A stretch of 64,000 bases of DNA from Ipomoea triloba. Its lineage: Eukaryota; Streptophyta; Magnoliopsida; Solanales; Convolvulaceae. The translations under genes and the position numbers were made by a program. Position 1 is the stretch's first letter. Every line of letters starts with the position of its first letter. Shown piece after piece: positions 12,656 through 26,110 of the stretch. Where the stretch lies: positions 17,621,150-17,685,149 of the forward strand of contig NC_044923.1 of assembly GCF_003576645.1 (NCBI RefSeq), given 5' to 3'. The notes beneath the pieces are model-generated. The model was not told the DNA's origin, did no database searches, and saw only the letters and a list, made by a program, of their open reading frames with translations.

Positions 12656-13650
12656 CTATTACACACCCAAATTTTTCCTCTACTTTCACAATCAAGTTCA
12701 AACAGCAGAAGCTCAGCTCAAAATAGCACAAACAACATTAAATTAAACCTTCAATTATGAGACAGAGCAATCAAGAACACAAATCCCAGCATCATAAAAC
12801 TTCTAACAAGGAAATCTTGTACCTTAATTTCAACAAACAGGTTGGATCCAATGATGAAGGGGTAAGAAAGCTTTAGAGCTATCAATCTACCACAGCAATA
12901 CACAGAATCTAGACACCATAATATCACGGGGGGGCAGATGCATTAATTCACTCAACCATAAAGAAAAACAAACAGATCAAAACAATAAAGACCAAACAAA
13001 AGTAGAAAAATACTGCCACCACTCAGTGTATCCCCATGTGCTATGTTCCTACATTACTAGGAAAAATTGCAATTTTAACTTCAAACCCTTATCCATACAG
13101 CTTCTTAACAGCTATATATCCACCCAAAAAATAGAAATCTTGTCAGTTTCTGGGTCTTTCTGGAAACCACCCAAAATGATAACCTTAATAATCATCATCA
13201 TCAACATTTAAAAAAAAAAGGGAAAAAAATAATGAGCAAAGTTGCTAAATTTCTTACATAATAAGTACAAAAGGTGGAATGTCCTTTTTGCTACAAATCT
13301 TCTTTAATTGAGTCATAAGAAAAGGTTGAAAAGTTGCAATCTTTGTGGGTTTTAATAAAATAAAAGAACAGAAAAAAAGGGAGAGCAAATGCAATGATGC
13401 ATTTCACCAAAGAAAGAAAACTACAGTGATTGAAGAGGGTGGAAAATGAATAAAATAATTGGGAGAGGTGGCGTACCTAAAACAAAACCTTGGGATTGAA
13501 TTCAAAGAGTAGATGAAAGAGACAGGCAAACTGAGATAATGATCAGATCGGGCTAAACTAAGAAGTAGATGCAGATGTGAAGCAGAAAAGGGAAGGTAGA
13601 TAGATGATAGAAGGCAGCAAGGCACAAACTACAGTGAAGAAAGAGAAAAC
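12656..13650 (-). promoter_or_regulatory. 5' UTR, leader introns and promoter side of the WVD2-like gene
   Basis: The minus strand shows donor-like 'ttaag/gtacaag' near 12822 and 'tttag/gtacgcc' near 13480, and an acceptor directly before the start codon at 12655. This fits a leader interrupted by one or two introns. Nothing in it looks protein-coding. The transcription start probably lies near 13600-13650 (inference). Confidence 0.35.
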
Positions 13651-15080
13651 AAGTTAATGTGCTGTTTGGTTCCAAATTCCAATGAAGGGACAATGAGGTA
13701 TTTTATTTTATTTTATTTTCCTTTTGCATCATGGCTAGAGCTCTTTAATCTCTTTATTTATATATATCTACAAGAGTGAATCTTATAGTTGCATTAATAA
13801 TTTACTTTTCAATTGTTTTGATCTATTGGATTAGAAATTTAATATTTTATTAATGTGAACTCGACTTCCCATTTCAATCAATATCCATTGGATTAGAAAT
13901 TTAATATTTTATTAATGTGAACTCGACTTCCCATTTCAATCAATATCCAAACCCACACGCCCAACAATAGATGTACATCAAACAACAAGGTTAATTAGTC
14001 GCTACTAGTCACCGCAGGCATTAAGGGACTTTAACACCCCTAGGCATACAGTGGGGTAGGGGGTCGAGCGGTGGTTGGCAAGTGGGCTTGATGTTCATTT
14101 ATTTTTCCATGTCTTTTACTTAAAAAATATTATAAATAAGGGTTTTGTAAGGGGTTCAGAGATCATCATTCAGACACACTTCTCAGTGCCATTGTTTTAT
14201 ATCTAAATAATTCAAAATTGTTTATTTATTTTTGGTAGAAGGCAACTAATTGGTCTCCTTCTCTAGTAGACATACTCATATGAGATGATCATTTGTCAAT
14301 TTTTAGATTTTATTACCTCAATATAACATGTTAAAGGGTGTAATTGTATTTTATTTTTTAAAGTTTAAGAGCTTAATTGGCTTTTCAAATAAAGTTTAAA
14401 AACTTATTTAACTATTTTTTCTAAATAATATGAGGTAAAATCAACATAAGTACTGGTGGGGTATATATATATTGGTATCACAATTGAATCTCGTTAAGTT
14501 TCATCCCTTTATTTAAGAACAAAAAATGGTCAATTAGATACTTGAATTATACATTAAATACTCCGCAATAATTAGATTCTAAACTACATAAAAAAATTCA
14601 ATTCAACATTTCGACTAGTCAACTTGATACAAGTGAACCGATAACCTATCAAATTAATGCAATTAAACCCATTAACCTTAACCTGTAAACTCCATATAAA
14701 AAAACTTATCAAAGTCGAGTCCACAATAAAATAGACCAGACCAGGATTGCAATTACAGACAATTAAGACTAAGACGGTGATAATATATAATAAGTATAAT
14801 CATACAAAAACTTGAGTAAGGAACCAAAATTGAATTTAGATCATATTGGTAGGAAGACCAAAAATGGATGAATGCCAACCAGCTGCTTGAGCTAAGAAAT
14901 ATGTATCCAACCTCCTCGCACAAACAAATATGTATAGATAAAAGGCAGAGCCAACCTAGACTGATTTACCTCCTTGCGGTCTTTTGCTGACTAGGGTCAC
15001 AAGGCGGGATTTACCCCTACACACTCTCGAATAGTGACTGCAGATTTCCCTCACCGCTCAAAAAAAAAAGAAGCAGAGGC
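13651..15080. other. Intergenic with one short tandem duplication
   Basis: AT-rich sequence between the WVD2-like 5' side and the DIM1 3' end. Apart from the 62-bp tandem repeat listed separately, I see no gene. A block at 14950-15060 next to an A-run ('aaaaaaaaag' at 15061) could be an old retroposon tail, but this is not established. Confidence 0.4.
13825..13948. repeat. Perfect 62-bp tandem duplication
   Basis: Two adjacent copies, 13825-13886 and 13887-13948, both starting 'attggattagaaattt' and ending 'caatatcc', read identically. The identity points to a recent event. Confidence 0.85.
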
Positions 15081-17575
<2,495 letters not shown>

Positions 17576-18187
17576 GCTTCTTGAAGTTTACCCTAAAAAT
17601 AAAATAAAAAAATAAATAAAAAGAAGCTATTTTCCCTCCAAATTTCTCCTAATATTATCTCTCAATTCCACATAGAGACATATATAAGGTTTTATGAATT
17701 GGTTTTTAATTAAATACTAAAAAAATAAATTAGATAATAGTCTATCACTATTAGAGAGGGTAATTTCAATCCGTCCCGCGAATATCCGTTATAATTTATC
17801 TTGCATGGATCGAATTTTTATGGGCAACCGTGCATGGTGGGTCTTAAAAAAAATAAACTTGGAGCGAGTCAAGTTTTATTCGAGTTCTATATACAAAACT
17901 CGCTTAGAACCCCTCCCGACTCACCATATATATATATACAGTGTCGGGTCTAGAAAAAATGTCCCAGGGCGAAACATAAAAGAGGTAACACCAAGTTGCT
18001 CCCTTATATGGGAGATTGTGGTTTAATAGGTTGAGAAAGTAGTAAATAACATATACTGCATTGTAATAGAGTCAGTAGTATTAAAAAATGAAACACTTCA
18101 TAAATATTGTTGGATATAGACGAAAAATAAAAGACATCAAAATTCAAAACTTTATACAAATATTAATAACAATATATGAAACATAAT
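17576..18187. other. Intergenic with a SINE remnant
   Basis: AT-rich sequence. At about 17985-18090 it holds the 3' half of the local SINE family (phrases such as 'aataggttgagaaagtag' and 'agagtcagtagta') without a clear 5' half or target duplication. Confidence 0.4.
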
Positions 18188-18329
18188 AACCCAATGGGGT
18201 AGCTCAAGTGGCAAATAAGCTCTCTTTGTGGGGAAGAATTTGGGCCAGTTCTCGTACTTCTCAGAGCGAACGTGGGTGGACCCGGACAGTTAAACGGACG
18301 AGAAAGACCCGGTGGACTTACCAAAAAAA
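18188..18329 (+). mobile_element. tRNA-derived SINE with 14-bp target duplication
   Basis: The unit starts 'aacccaatggggtagctcaa', where 'tagctcaagtggc' fits a pol III A box, and ends in an A-run. It is flanked by perfect copies of 'atatgaaacataat' at 18174-18187 and 18330-18343. Its 3' end plus flanking DNA recurs at about 18443-18535, a local secondary duplication. Confidence 0.7.
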
Positions 18330-18343
18330 ATATGAAACATAAT

Positions 18344-18783
18344 TAATTTGATAAAATAATTCAAATAGAAAACACATTATAAATTACGTATCCCATTATT
18401 AATTTTTAAAAAAGTTATATATATGGAATGAAAAAACCATAGACAAACGAGAAAGACCCGATGGACTTACCAAAAAAAATATGAAAGATAATTAATTTGA
18501 TAAAAAATTCAAATAGAAAATACATTACAAATTATGTATGGAATGAATAAAAAAACCTACACTGAAGGATGAATGCCTGCAACTATAAAGATCCAAACCC
18601 TCACATTTTATTAAGTAAACATGCACACCTTCCAACTCAACTAACTAGTCAATTGTTATTTATATCTATTTTCATATATTTATATCAAACTAGTCAATTG
18701 TTATTTATATCTTTTTTTTTTGAAAACCAATTGTTATTTATATATGTTTTCATATATTTATATCGAAAAATGTATTATACATG

Positions 18784-18852
<69 letters not shown>

Positions 18853-19589
18853 GCTATATAAGGGGTAGGGTGGGGTGAGTGGGGACAACTACATAGTTAA
18901 TTATAAAAGTTTCAAAAATTTTGGGTAACTTTTTATTATTTTATATTTTTTTTGATCAATTATTATTTTTATATCTAAACTAGTAAGTTTATTTTTAAAA
19001 ATTAACAATTTAATTATTATATTTGAGTATTTCTATTATTTTATGTTTTAGTATAACTAATGTATTTTATTATTTTATTATGTATAAGTAATTTAAATAT
19101 TATTTTTTAGAAAAAATAAGATGATAAGTTATTGGTATCTGTAGTGGACACCCGTACCCGGTGGGATGAGAGTGGAGAAAATATCACATGGTCTAGGTGA
19201 TGGATATAGCCCTTCCCGACCACCTCGACCCATTGTCATCCCTAATCACTACATCAAAATGAAATAATTTAGGAGAGTTGCCTATCATTATTCTAAAAAT
19301 AAATACGACATTATGTTTAGGACTTCTGAAAGTTATACAAAAATAATATATTAGGACTTTGTCGATCACATTTAGTCATGCTCTTTTATTTTGTCACATT
19401 ACATCATTAACTTTTATTTGTTTGCCACAATTAATTTTTATTTTACCATTTACTCCGTAATAAATATGGCTATTGCTCTTTTAATTTAAACACATTAAAT
19501 CGTTGACTTTAATTTGTTTACCACAATTAGTTATCATTTTATTTATTTATTTTTTTGTTCCGCCCCATTAAACAAATATGGATTATATA
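18344..19589. other. AT-rich intergenic with microsatellite and decayed tandem copies
   Basis: This stretch holds the partial repeat of 18290-18400 at 18443-18535, a long (AT)n run at about 18793-18847, and a roughly 110-bp imperfect tandem pair at 19390-19550 around 'tttgtttgccacaatta'. No gene is seen. Confidence 0.45.
18793..18847. repeat. (AT)n microsatellite
   Basis: Uninterrupted AT dinucleotides over about 55 bases. Confidence 0.95.
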
Positions 19590-19812
19590 TAATTTTATCA
19601 TTTAATTAAAAGAGTTTACAATTCCAGAGTAGTGGTTTATGACACAGTAAATATTTCATTACGATTATTTACAAATTTATAAAATAAATCTTACAATATG
19701 GATGTAGTAGCTTTAAATAAAGAAAGGCATAACATATTAATGTTTACACAAAGAAATTGTACGTTACTACATGACTACAGCAGAAATAGATCCCACAATT
19801 TTATACACCCGA

Positions 19813-20065
19813 AATTAGCATTGGATTTTCTATATGTGCTGACCTTTGGATTTGTGAAATTGAAGATAAAGAGAGTTTGCGTGGTCCGCTTGAGCGGAGG
19901 TACCTGAATTTTTCAATTTGTTGGAGAATGAAATTACATTCTTCCTTCTCATTATGGTGAATGTTGCGCTATGAGGAGACAATTAGCGTAGTAATCCATT
20001 TGAATGATCATCCTGTAAAATCGTAAAGTTACTAGAAGTTTTTGACTTTTTGAGATAACCAAATG
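19813..20065 (-). pseudogene. DIM1 5'-end pseudogene fragment, copy A
   Basis: On the plus strand, 'tatgtgctgacctttgga' and 'tggtgaatgttgcgct' match the DIM1 exon-1 region at 16150-16310 with the same spacing logic, and similarity runs on through 'tgaggaga' into the start of the DIM1 leader intron (the 'tttttgagataa' stretch). It therefore comes from genomic DNA, not from mRNA. The reading frame is destroyed by substitutions and indels, and the catalytic part is absent. Confidence 0.75.
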
Positions 20066-20229
20066 TGGAGAGTTTATTTGGGCTAATAAAAAATATGTAT
20101 ATATTTTCATGAATGGGCTACAGTGAGAGATATATTTAGTTTTAAAGCGAGTCGGGCATGGCAGAATTGTAGGATGAGCTGAGATCAAACGGATTGAAAT
20201 CAATGAAGAGGAGAAAATACGCAATGGCA

Positions 20230-20760
20230 ATTTTGTAATTTTCTACAACATGTATATTTTGACGGTGCAATACGTGCTAGTGTGTGGTGCACTTTTGAGT
20301 GAAACGTTGTACACTTAATCTGTAATATACTTAGTATTGCACCATTCAACGGAGGTGTCAAATCCAACAACGGGTTTAATAGACTAGTTGGTCCGATGGT
20401 ACTACTCAACGGATCTATTGAGCTCATAATATTTGTTTTCTTTTTGGTGGTGCACCGCAGAGCACTTATAAGTGCATCACATAACACTCATAAATGCACT
20501 ACATACATTAGCAATTTAGCACTTAGTGCACCACAGAAATATACATTGTGCACAAAATTATAAAAATGTCATCAACATTTTTTCTTTTTAATTGATTTTC
20601 AACCACTTGGTAGTGCACCACAGAGCATGAGGTAATGCACTACAAAACACTCATAAGTGCACCACTCAGCATCACTTAATACACCATGAAAACATACTTT
20701 ATGAATACAATTACAAAATTACCCCTACTTTTTTCTCATTTGCATTGATTTCCACCCGTC
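20230..20760. repeat. Element with reiterated 'gtgcac' interior
   Basis: Variants of 'agtgcaccacagagca' and 'acactcataagtgcac' recur six or more times in this stretch. No terminal repeats were defined with confidence. It resembles in style, though not in motif, the reiterated elements at 9995, 42715, 47322 and 52592. Confidence 0.4.
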
Positions 20761-20894
20761 TGAACTGATCTCGTCCAACGATTCTGACATGTCTGCACTT
20801 GAAGTCGTAGCCGCTTTTGAATATATGTTGTTAATTAGCTGGCAAATAAAATTATTTGCTTCTGATGAATACCTCGATCCACTGAACAACATAA

Positions 20895-21012
20895 CCTAAA
20901 TGACAGATTTGCTTATGATGATTAGAGTAAATAAACTCCTGAAATTGTTTGGTCCTAAATGACAGATTTTCTTATGATGATTAGAGTAAATAAACTCCTG
21001 AAATTGTTTGGT
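20895..21012. repeat. 59-bp tandem duplication
   Basis: Copies at 20895-20953 and 20954-21012 both read 'cctaaatgacagattt' through 'cctgaaattgtttggt' with one difference (gctt/tctt). I did not find a matching pair in copy B. Confidence 0.8.
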
Positions 21013-21317
21013 TAATGTTGTCAATGGCGTTATAAGTGAGAAGATAGAACTTAAAATGACATATTTGTCCCCTAATTTGACAGTCTCACAAATATTAGGT
21101 AGTGGAAGAACACAAGAAATTACTTTTTGATACTCAAAAGATATAGTTAGTTTAAAAATTTAATATAACAGGTGGTACATATCACAATACTAATTTTGTG
21201 ACCGGATTAAACGGACGCCTTTTTCGCCCGAGTGTTACCCAGTAAGGTATTAATCTATTCAAAAATTTTACAAAGTTGAAAACATTTTTCCATACCAAAC
21301 GCATCTAGAGAAAGGCT

Positions 21318-21440
21318 TTTTTTTTTTGAATACTACTAACTCTATTACAATGCAGTATCTGTTTATAACTACTTTCTCAACCAACCACCTCCCGTATATA
21401 GGGAAGGATTTGATGCCATTGGACTACAAGGTCCTTGGCA
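21318..21440 (-). mobile_element. SINE remnant, minus strand
   Basis: A T-run (21318-21328) is followed by 'gaatactactaactctatt', the complement of the SINE tail seen at 56330, then 'ctactttctcaacc'. The far end 'ctacaaggtcc' complements the SINE head. The corresponding place in copy B (about 26620-26665) has different sequence of shorter length. Confidence 0.55.
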
Positions 21441-21643
21441 CAAGAATTCAAGAATAAATAGATAGATAGTTATAAACACCTTATTATAACAAACAAATCT
21501 CACATGAGTTCAAAAGGACAGTTAGGACATTAGTTTTCTATGAATGCGAATAGACCTAACATCGAAAGGAAAAAAACACGAAGCAAAATGCCCGGTCAAG
21601 GCAAATTAACTTTTAAAATCTTGACCATATATTCATAATACTA

Positions 21644-22423
21644 TGAATGTGTCTGGTTCATTGTTTTACGCATTACATTACGAATGAGAATCAAAATTAT
21701 AGTTAGTATTTGGTTGACAACTTTTTAAAAAATAACTATGAGTTTTATATAATCCATTCGATTAAAAATTTCAATCCCTAATTAAAAAGGAGTTAATACC
21801 TTATTTGGTCACTCAACTATTAGGATTTCACCACTTTGTTCCTCAACTTTCAAACTTGCTCAATTTTATCCCCAACTATGCAATATTTACCTAAAATAAT
21901 CTTTTGTCCAAACCAAAACTCCTGATTAGGACCATTTTGGTTAAGAATTGCATAGTTAGGGGTTAAATTGAGTAAATTTGGAAGTCGAGGATCAAAGTGG
22001 TAAAAATCTTAATAGTTGAGCGATCAAATCAAGTATTAACTCTAAAAAAAATACCATTTCATCTTATTGGTAATCTAATTTTTAAGTTTGGATTAATACT
22101 TTTAGATTTTTGTTTTAATTTTTTTTGTTCATATTGATGCTTTGGATGTTATTATATTATATATGATCAATTACCTTGATTTTTTGTTTTTTGCTTTTTT
22201 GTTTTTGTTTTTTGTTTTGTTTTGTTTTGTATTTTTTTTTTTTTGTATTTTTAAAAATTGTATTCCCATTATAGGATCACACACAACCAAACATCAAAAT
22301 TGTTAATCATTCTAATTACACCTACTACCAAACATGTAAAATACTTTCACCAAAACTCATTACCATTACCAAGTATTTGATTCTCATTCCGATTCCGATT
22401 CTCATGTGTAAACCAAACACATA
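21644..22423. mobile_element. Harbinger/Tourist-like MITE in duplication copy A
   Basis: The ends 'tgaatgtgtctggttca' and 'aaaccaaacacata' are imperfect inverted repeats. Copy B at about 26895-26915 shows the empty site 'ttcataatactaagtttga', so the insertion is placed to the base, with a 3-bp site CTA/TTA as expected for PIF/Harbinger. Inside it carries a nested repeat at 21790-22042. It belongs with the element at 35533-35832 (shared 'aatgagtttggtgaaagtat' type core in inverse orientation). Confidence 0.7.
21790..22042. mobile_element. 'gagttaatacc' MITE nested in the Harbinger-like element
   Basis: The ends 'gagttaataccttatttgg' and 'aagtattaactc' are inverted repeats, with 'ggtcactcaactatta' mirrored by 'taatagttgagcgatc'. 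Flanks 'attaaaaag' and 'taaaaaaaa' are only loosely alike. It is a member of the family listed at 24365, 31748, 40229, 47499, 49037 and 56822. Confidence 0.6.
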
Positions 22424-22617
22424 TTAAGTTTGAAATTGTTGTTTGAGACAAACAAATGGAATGCTTAACCGCAATTACTAATAACTTGGCATGTTATTTT
22501 TTAAGTTTCATGTGATTATAGTCAGTAGTGCTCACAAGAAAAAAAAAGTTTCATATGATTATTTTGTACACTCTGCAAAATAAGCGTCCATCTAATATGG
22601 TCGCAAGTAATACTTTC

Positions 22618-23106
22618 AAATTTCAATGTAAGTATTTACTCCACGTAGCTAGGCATATAAAATGAGTACAATGGTCTACCACTCAAATGATGTACCGGAG
22701 TCCTCTCACATAGCAGAACTAGAATATGGTTACAAGGAGGATCCACCTAATAATGCTAGAACTTTCACTAGCACAGGTGTTCCCTATGACGATGATATGG
22801 CTGATGTTGAGCAATAGAATGGCACTGCTGGCCATGAGGCAGATAGCTGCATGTGCCATTAGGCGCTTTTCTCTTCTTTCTTTTTCTTATATCCATGATT
22901 TGCATGGAATTGTCAAGGTCAAAAGCATTTTGTCTACTAGCTAAATGTTAGGTGCTGATATTGCTGGGTATCCTAATTCCCAATGGCGCAATATCGTTGG
23001 TTATAGATAGCTTTTGTACATTACTTTCGGGTGTCCCCTTCCATTAGAAATAAAAAAAAATTTCAATGTAAGTATTTACTCCACGTAGCTAGGCATATAA
23101 AATGAG
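22618..23106 (+). pseudogene. 5'-truncated processed retropseudogene with long direct repeats
   Basis: An insertion of about 390 bases (22667-23057) sits between perfect 49-base direct repeats, 22618-22666 and 23058-23106. It ends with an A-run and starts inside a reading frame that encodes a plausible protein C-terminus: HIAELEYGYKEDPPNN, then TFTSTGVPYDDDMADVE, an in-frame TAG at about 22816, then NGTAGHEADSCMCH and a stop. The remaining 200 bases look like a 3' UTR. Copy B lacks the insertion. This is the pattern of LINE-mediated retroposition of an mRNA. I do not recognise the parent gene. Confidence 0.6.
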
Positions 23107-24069
23107 GTAAACATTTAACGATATTAACCCCCCGCCATAATTTTTTGTTGATGATTTTTGGGCAGTCACTTGTCCTACAACAATATGTAGTCTCATCGGG
23201 TTGCTATAGAATCAATAGAAATAGAATAGTAGTAAATTATGATATTTTCTCTCACTTTCCCTCAATGCTCTAGATGACATATGAGTCGTTAACTGAGCAT
23301 GAGAGGACTTAGGTATCCATTATACTTTCATCCCTTCAAGGTAACTGAACTAAATATTCATAAGTTACTTATTGTTGACCAAACTTATTAATTTATAAAA
23401 GGATTAATGAAAAACGTTACATTATCCCACTTGGTGCAAACACCAAACTCAAATAATAGAAAAACTCCAACCACTGTGATATGTCCTCCTATCGTGAGCA
23501 TGTCCATATGATCAAATGCAAGCTGTCCTCTAAGCACTTAATTAGGTAACAAAGCTTAAAGAAACAAACCACATGTTTATTTCAAGTCTAACTAAAGTAC
23601 ATTTTTTTCAACGAGATAATGTGAAGTGTATACATTTCAACAGGAAAAACGTATGAATACAAAACAATTTCGTTAAAACTGAATATATATATATATATAT
23701 ACACACACATACAAAATTACAAAGTGAGTGAAAGTTCGTTCCACCTTTTTCAACAAGATCCTCGAATTTAAATGGAGCCATACCTTTATTCAAAGGATAT
23801 GCTAACATCAACTCAATGTTAATGTGCCCAATGACTATATTTTGTCTTACCAAATTGGTTATAGTTATTAACAAACTCTAAAGACATGTATTTCATTACT
23901 TTGTTAATAACCATAATTATCATTTAAAATAAATATTCTATCATTAAATAAATATGGATGATATGTAATTTTATCATTTAATTAAAAGAGTTTATAACTG
24001 CAACCTTGAATAGTTGCCTATGACAAAGTAAATATTTCATTCTGATTATTGACAAGTTTATAAAATAAA

Positions 24070-25686
24070 GGCAAAAGGGTCAAATAGGCCCATGTACTAC
24101 CATTGATTGTTCATCTAGCACCATGAACTAAAATATGGTTCATCTAGGCCATTATACTCTTAATAATTTTTCATCAAGCATTTTTAGCCTGTTTCTAACA
24201 AGTTACCCATCTAATTTGATGACATGGAAAAATAAAATAAGAAAAAATGATGACATGTTATTTATGTGGATGTTTTGGATGATTTCTACCCTATTTCATT
24301 AATGAAAAAATAATTTCTTGCAATGAAATAGGGTAGAAATCAAAATTGCTATATAAAGTTTTAAGATTAATATCACTTTTGGTCCCACGACTTTTGAGTT
24401 TTATCAATTTTGGTGCACAACTTTAATTTTTTTCAATTTTGGTCCCTAACTTTATAATTTTTATCAGTTTTGGTCCTTCCGGCCAAATTGACGGTTTGTC
24501 GAATTTTATATTTTAAGGGTAAAATCGTCATCTCAATGAAACGTCTTCATTATCTAAACAAAATCATTGTAAAATCATATTTATAGGTGTTTTATCGGCG
24601 CAAATAATGGGGAAAACAGACAGAAACTAGATAGATATCTATGAGATTTATAGCATCGACAATTGACAAATCCTTATTTTTCTCTTAATATGATTTTTCT
24701 TTTGTTTAGATATTGAAGATCTTTCTTTGGGATAATGATTTTGTCCTTAAAATATAAAATTCTGCAACATTTTGCCATAAATTTGGCCGGAAGGACCAAA
24801 ACTGATTAAAATAACAAAGTTAGGTACAAAAATTGAAAAAATTAAAAGTTGTGCACCAAAAGTGATAAGACCTCAAAAGTCGTGGGACCAAAAATGATAT
24901 TAGTTCAAGTTTTAACTACAGTGTATGTATAGCGGGGTATTCACTATCGTTCGGCAATGAGCTTTCATGGAAATCGATATATGAAAATTAAATTATTTTT
25001 ATAATAACTTAAGATATTGTATTGGGTAAATTTTATTTTATTTTAAAATAAATTAATATTTTTGGTTTTTTGGATAATTGAATAACTTAAGATATTGTAT
25101 TTTTGGATGATTTCTTGCAATGAAATAGGGCAGAGATCAAAGTTGCTATATAAAGTTTCAACTACAGTGTACTGTGTATGTATAGCGGGCTATTCAATGT
25201 CGTTCAACAACGAGATTCCATTAAAATCGATATATGAAAATTAAATTATTTTTTAAAAAATAATAAAATTTACCCAATACAATATCTTAAATTATTATAC
25301 TTAATTTTTATATATCGATTTTCATGGAATTTCATTGCCGAACAATTTTGAATACCCCACTATACATACACAGTAGTGCGGTACACTGTAGTTAAAACAT
25401 TTTATAACAACTTTGATTTGTACCATATTTCTTTGCAAGAAATCATTTTCTTCATTAATGAAATAGGGTAAAATCATCCAAAACATCCACATAAATAACA
25501 TGTCATCATTTTTTCTAATTTTATTTTTCCATGTCATCAAATTAGATGGGTAACTTGTTAGAAATAGGCTAAAAATGCTAGATGAAAAATTATTAAGAGT
25601 ATAATGGCCTAGATGGACCATATTTTAGTTCATGGTGCTAGATGAACAATCAATGGTAGTACATAGGCTTATTTGACCCTTTTGCC
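24070..25686. mobile_element. Mutator-like (MULE-type) non-autonomous element with long inverted ends
   Basis: The ends 'ggcaaaagggtcaaatagg' and 'cttatttgacccttttgcc' begin inverted repeats that stay recognisable for about 250 bases. Perfect 9-bp duplications 'taaaataaa' flank it at 24061-24069 and 25687-25695. Copy A keeps the empty site 'ttataaaataaatcttaca' at about 19677-19695. The 9-bp duplication and long inverted ends fit the Mutator superfamily. No transposase frame is present; the interior has inverted and direct duplications plus a nested element. Confidence 0.85.
24365..24906. mobile_element. Element nested inside the MULE, 9-bp target duplication
   Basis: It starts 'gattaatatcacttttggtc' and ends 'gaccaaaaatgatattagtt' plus c, inverted repeats of each other over about 130 bases. 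Perfect 9-bp 'aagttttaa' copies flank it at 24356-24364 and 24907-24915. An internal duplicate of the host MULE at about 25150-25175 preserves the empty site ('aaagtttcaactacagtg'). Confidence 0.8.
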
Positions 25687-25904
25687 TAAAATAAATCTTA
25701 CAACATGGAGGCAGTAGTTTTAAATAAAGAAAGGCATGTTTTCAAAAAAAAAAGAAATAAATAAAGAAAGGCATAACCGCATAACATATTAATGTTTACA
25801 CAGAAATTGTTACTATATGACTACAAGGTACTGAAATCCCTTTCTTTTCAGGTAATATGCTTTCATTGGGCAGTAATAAATCCCACAGTTTTATACACCC
25901 CAAA

Positions 25905-26110
25905 CTAGCATAGAATTTTTCAGTACTTGCTTGGGACTTGTGAAATTGAAACTGAATTCAGTATGTGCTAGGGACTGGGGATAGTGAGGGTTTGCGTCCT
26001 CGGCTTCCACGGAGGCACCCAAATTTTTTCATTTGTTGGAGAATGAAATTAAATTCTTCCTTCTCGCAAAGGTGAATGTTGCGCTATGAAGAGACCATTA
26101 GTGTAATCCA
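25905..26110 (-). pseudogene. DIM1 5'-end pseudogene fragment, copy B
   Basis: This matches copy A at 19813-20065 and, more weakly, DIM1 exon 1: 'ctagcatagaatttttcagt', 'gggacttgtgaaattga', 'agtgagggtttgcgtc', 'ggtgaatgttgcgct'. A small duplicated patch ('cagtacttgc' / 'cagtatgtgct') disturbs the frame. It is non-functional and lies in the same position of block B as its partner in block A. Confidence 0.7.

Larger units (their letters stand above)
19590..23935. repeat. Tandem segmental duplication, copy A
   Basis: This block and 23940-27910 share long collinear homology in the same orientation. Shared landmarks in order are: 'atcatttaattaaaagagtt', the DIM1 fragment, 'cacaagaattcaagaataaa', 'cccggtcaaggcaaattaac', 'ttttaaaatcttgaccatat', 'tatgatattttctc/ttc', 'cttaattaggtaacaaagc', and 'aaaggatatgctaacatca'. 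Insertions differ between copies, so each serves as an empty-site control for the other. The many substitutions show the duplication is not recent. Confidence 0.8.

Noticed and set aside
18793..18847. CRISPR-like or origin-like meaning of regular repeats
   Set aside because: Simple AT dinucleotides in a plant genome; no spacer structure anywhere in the window.
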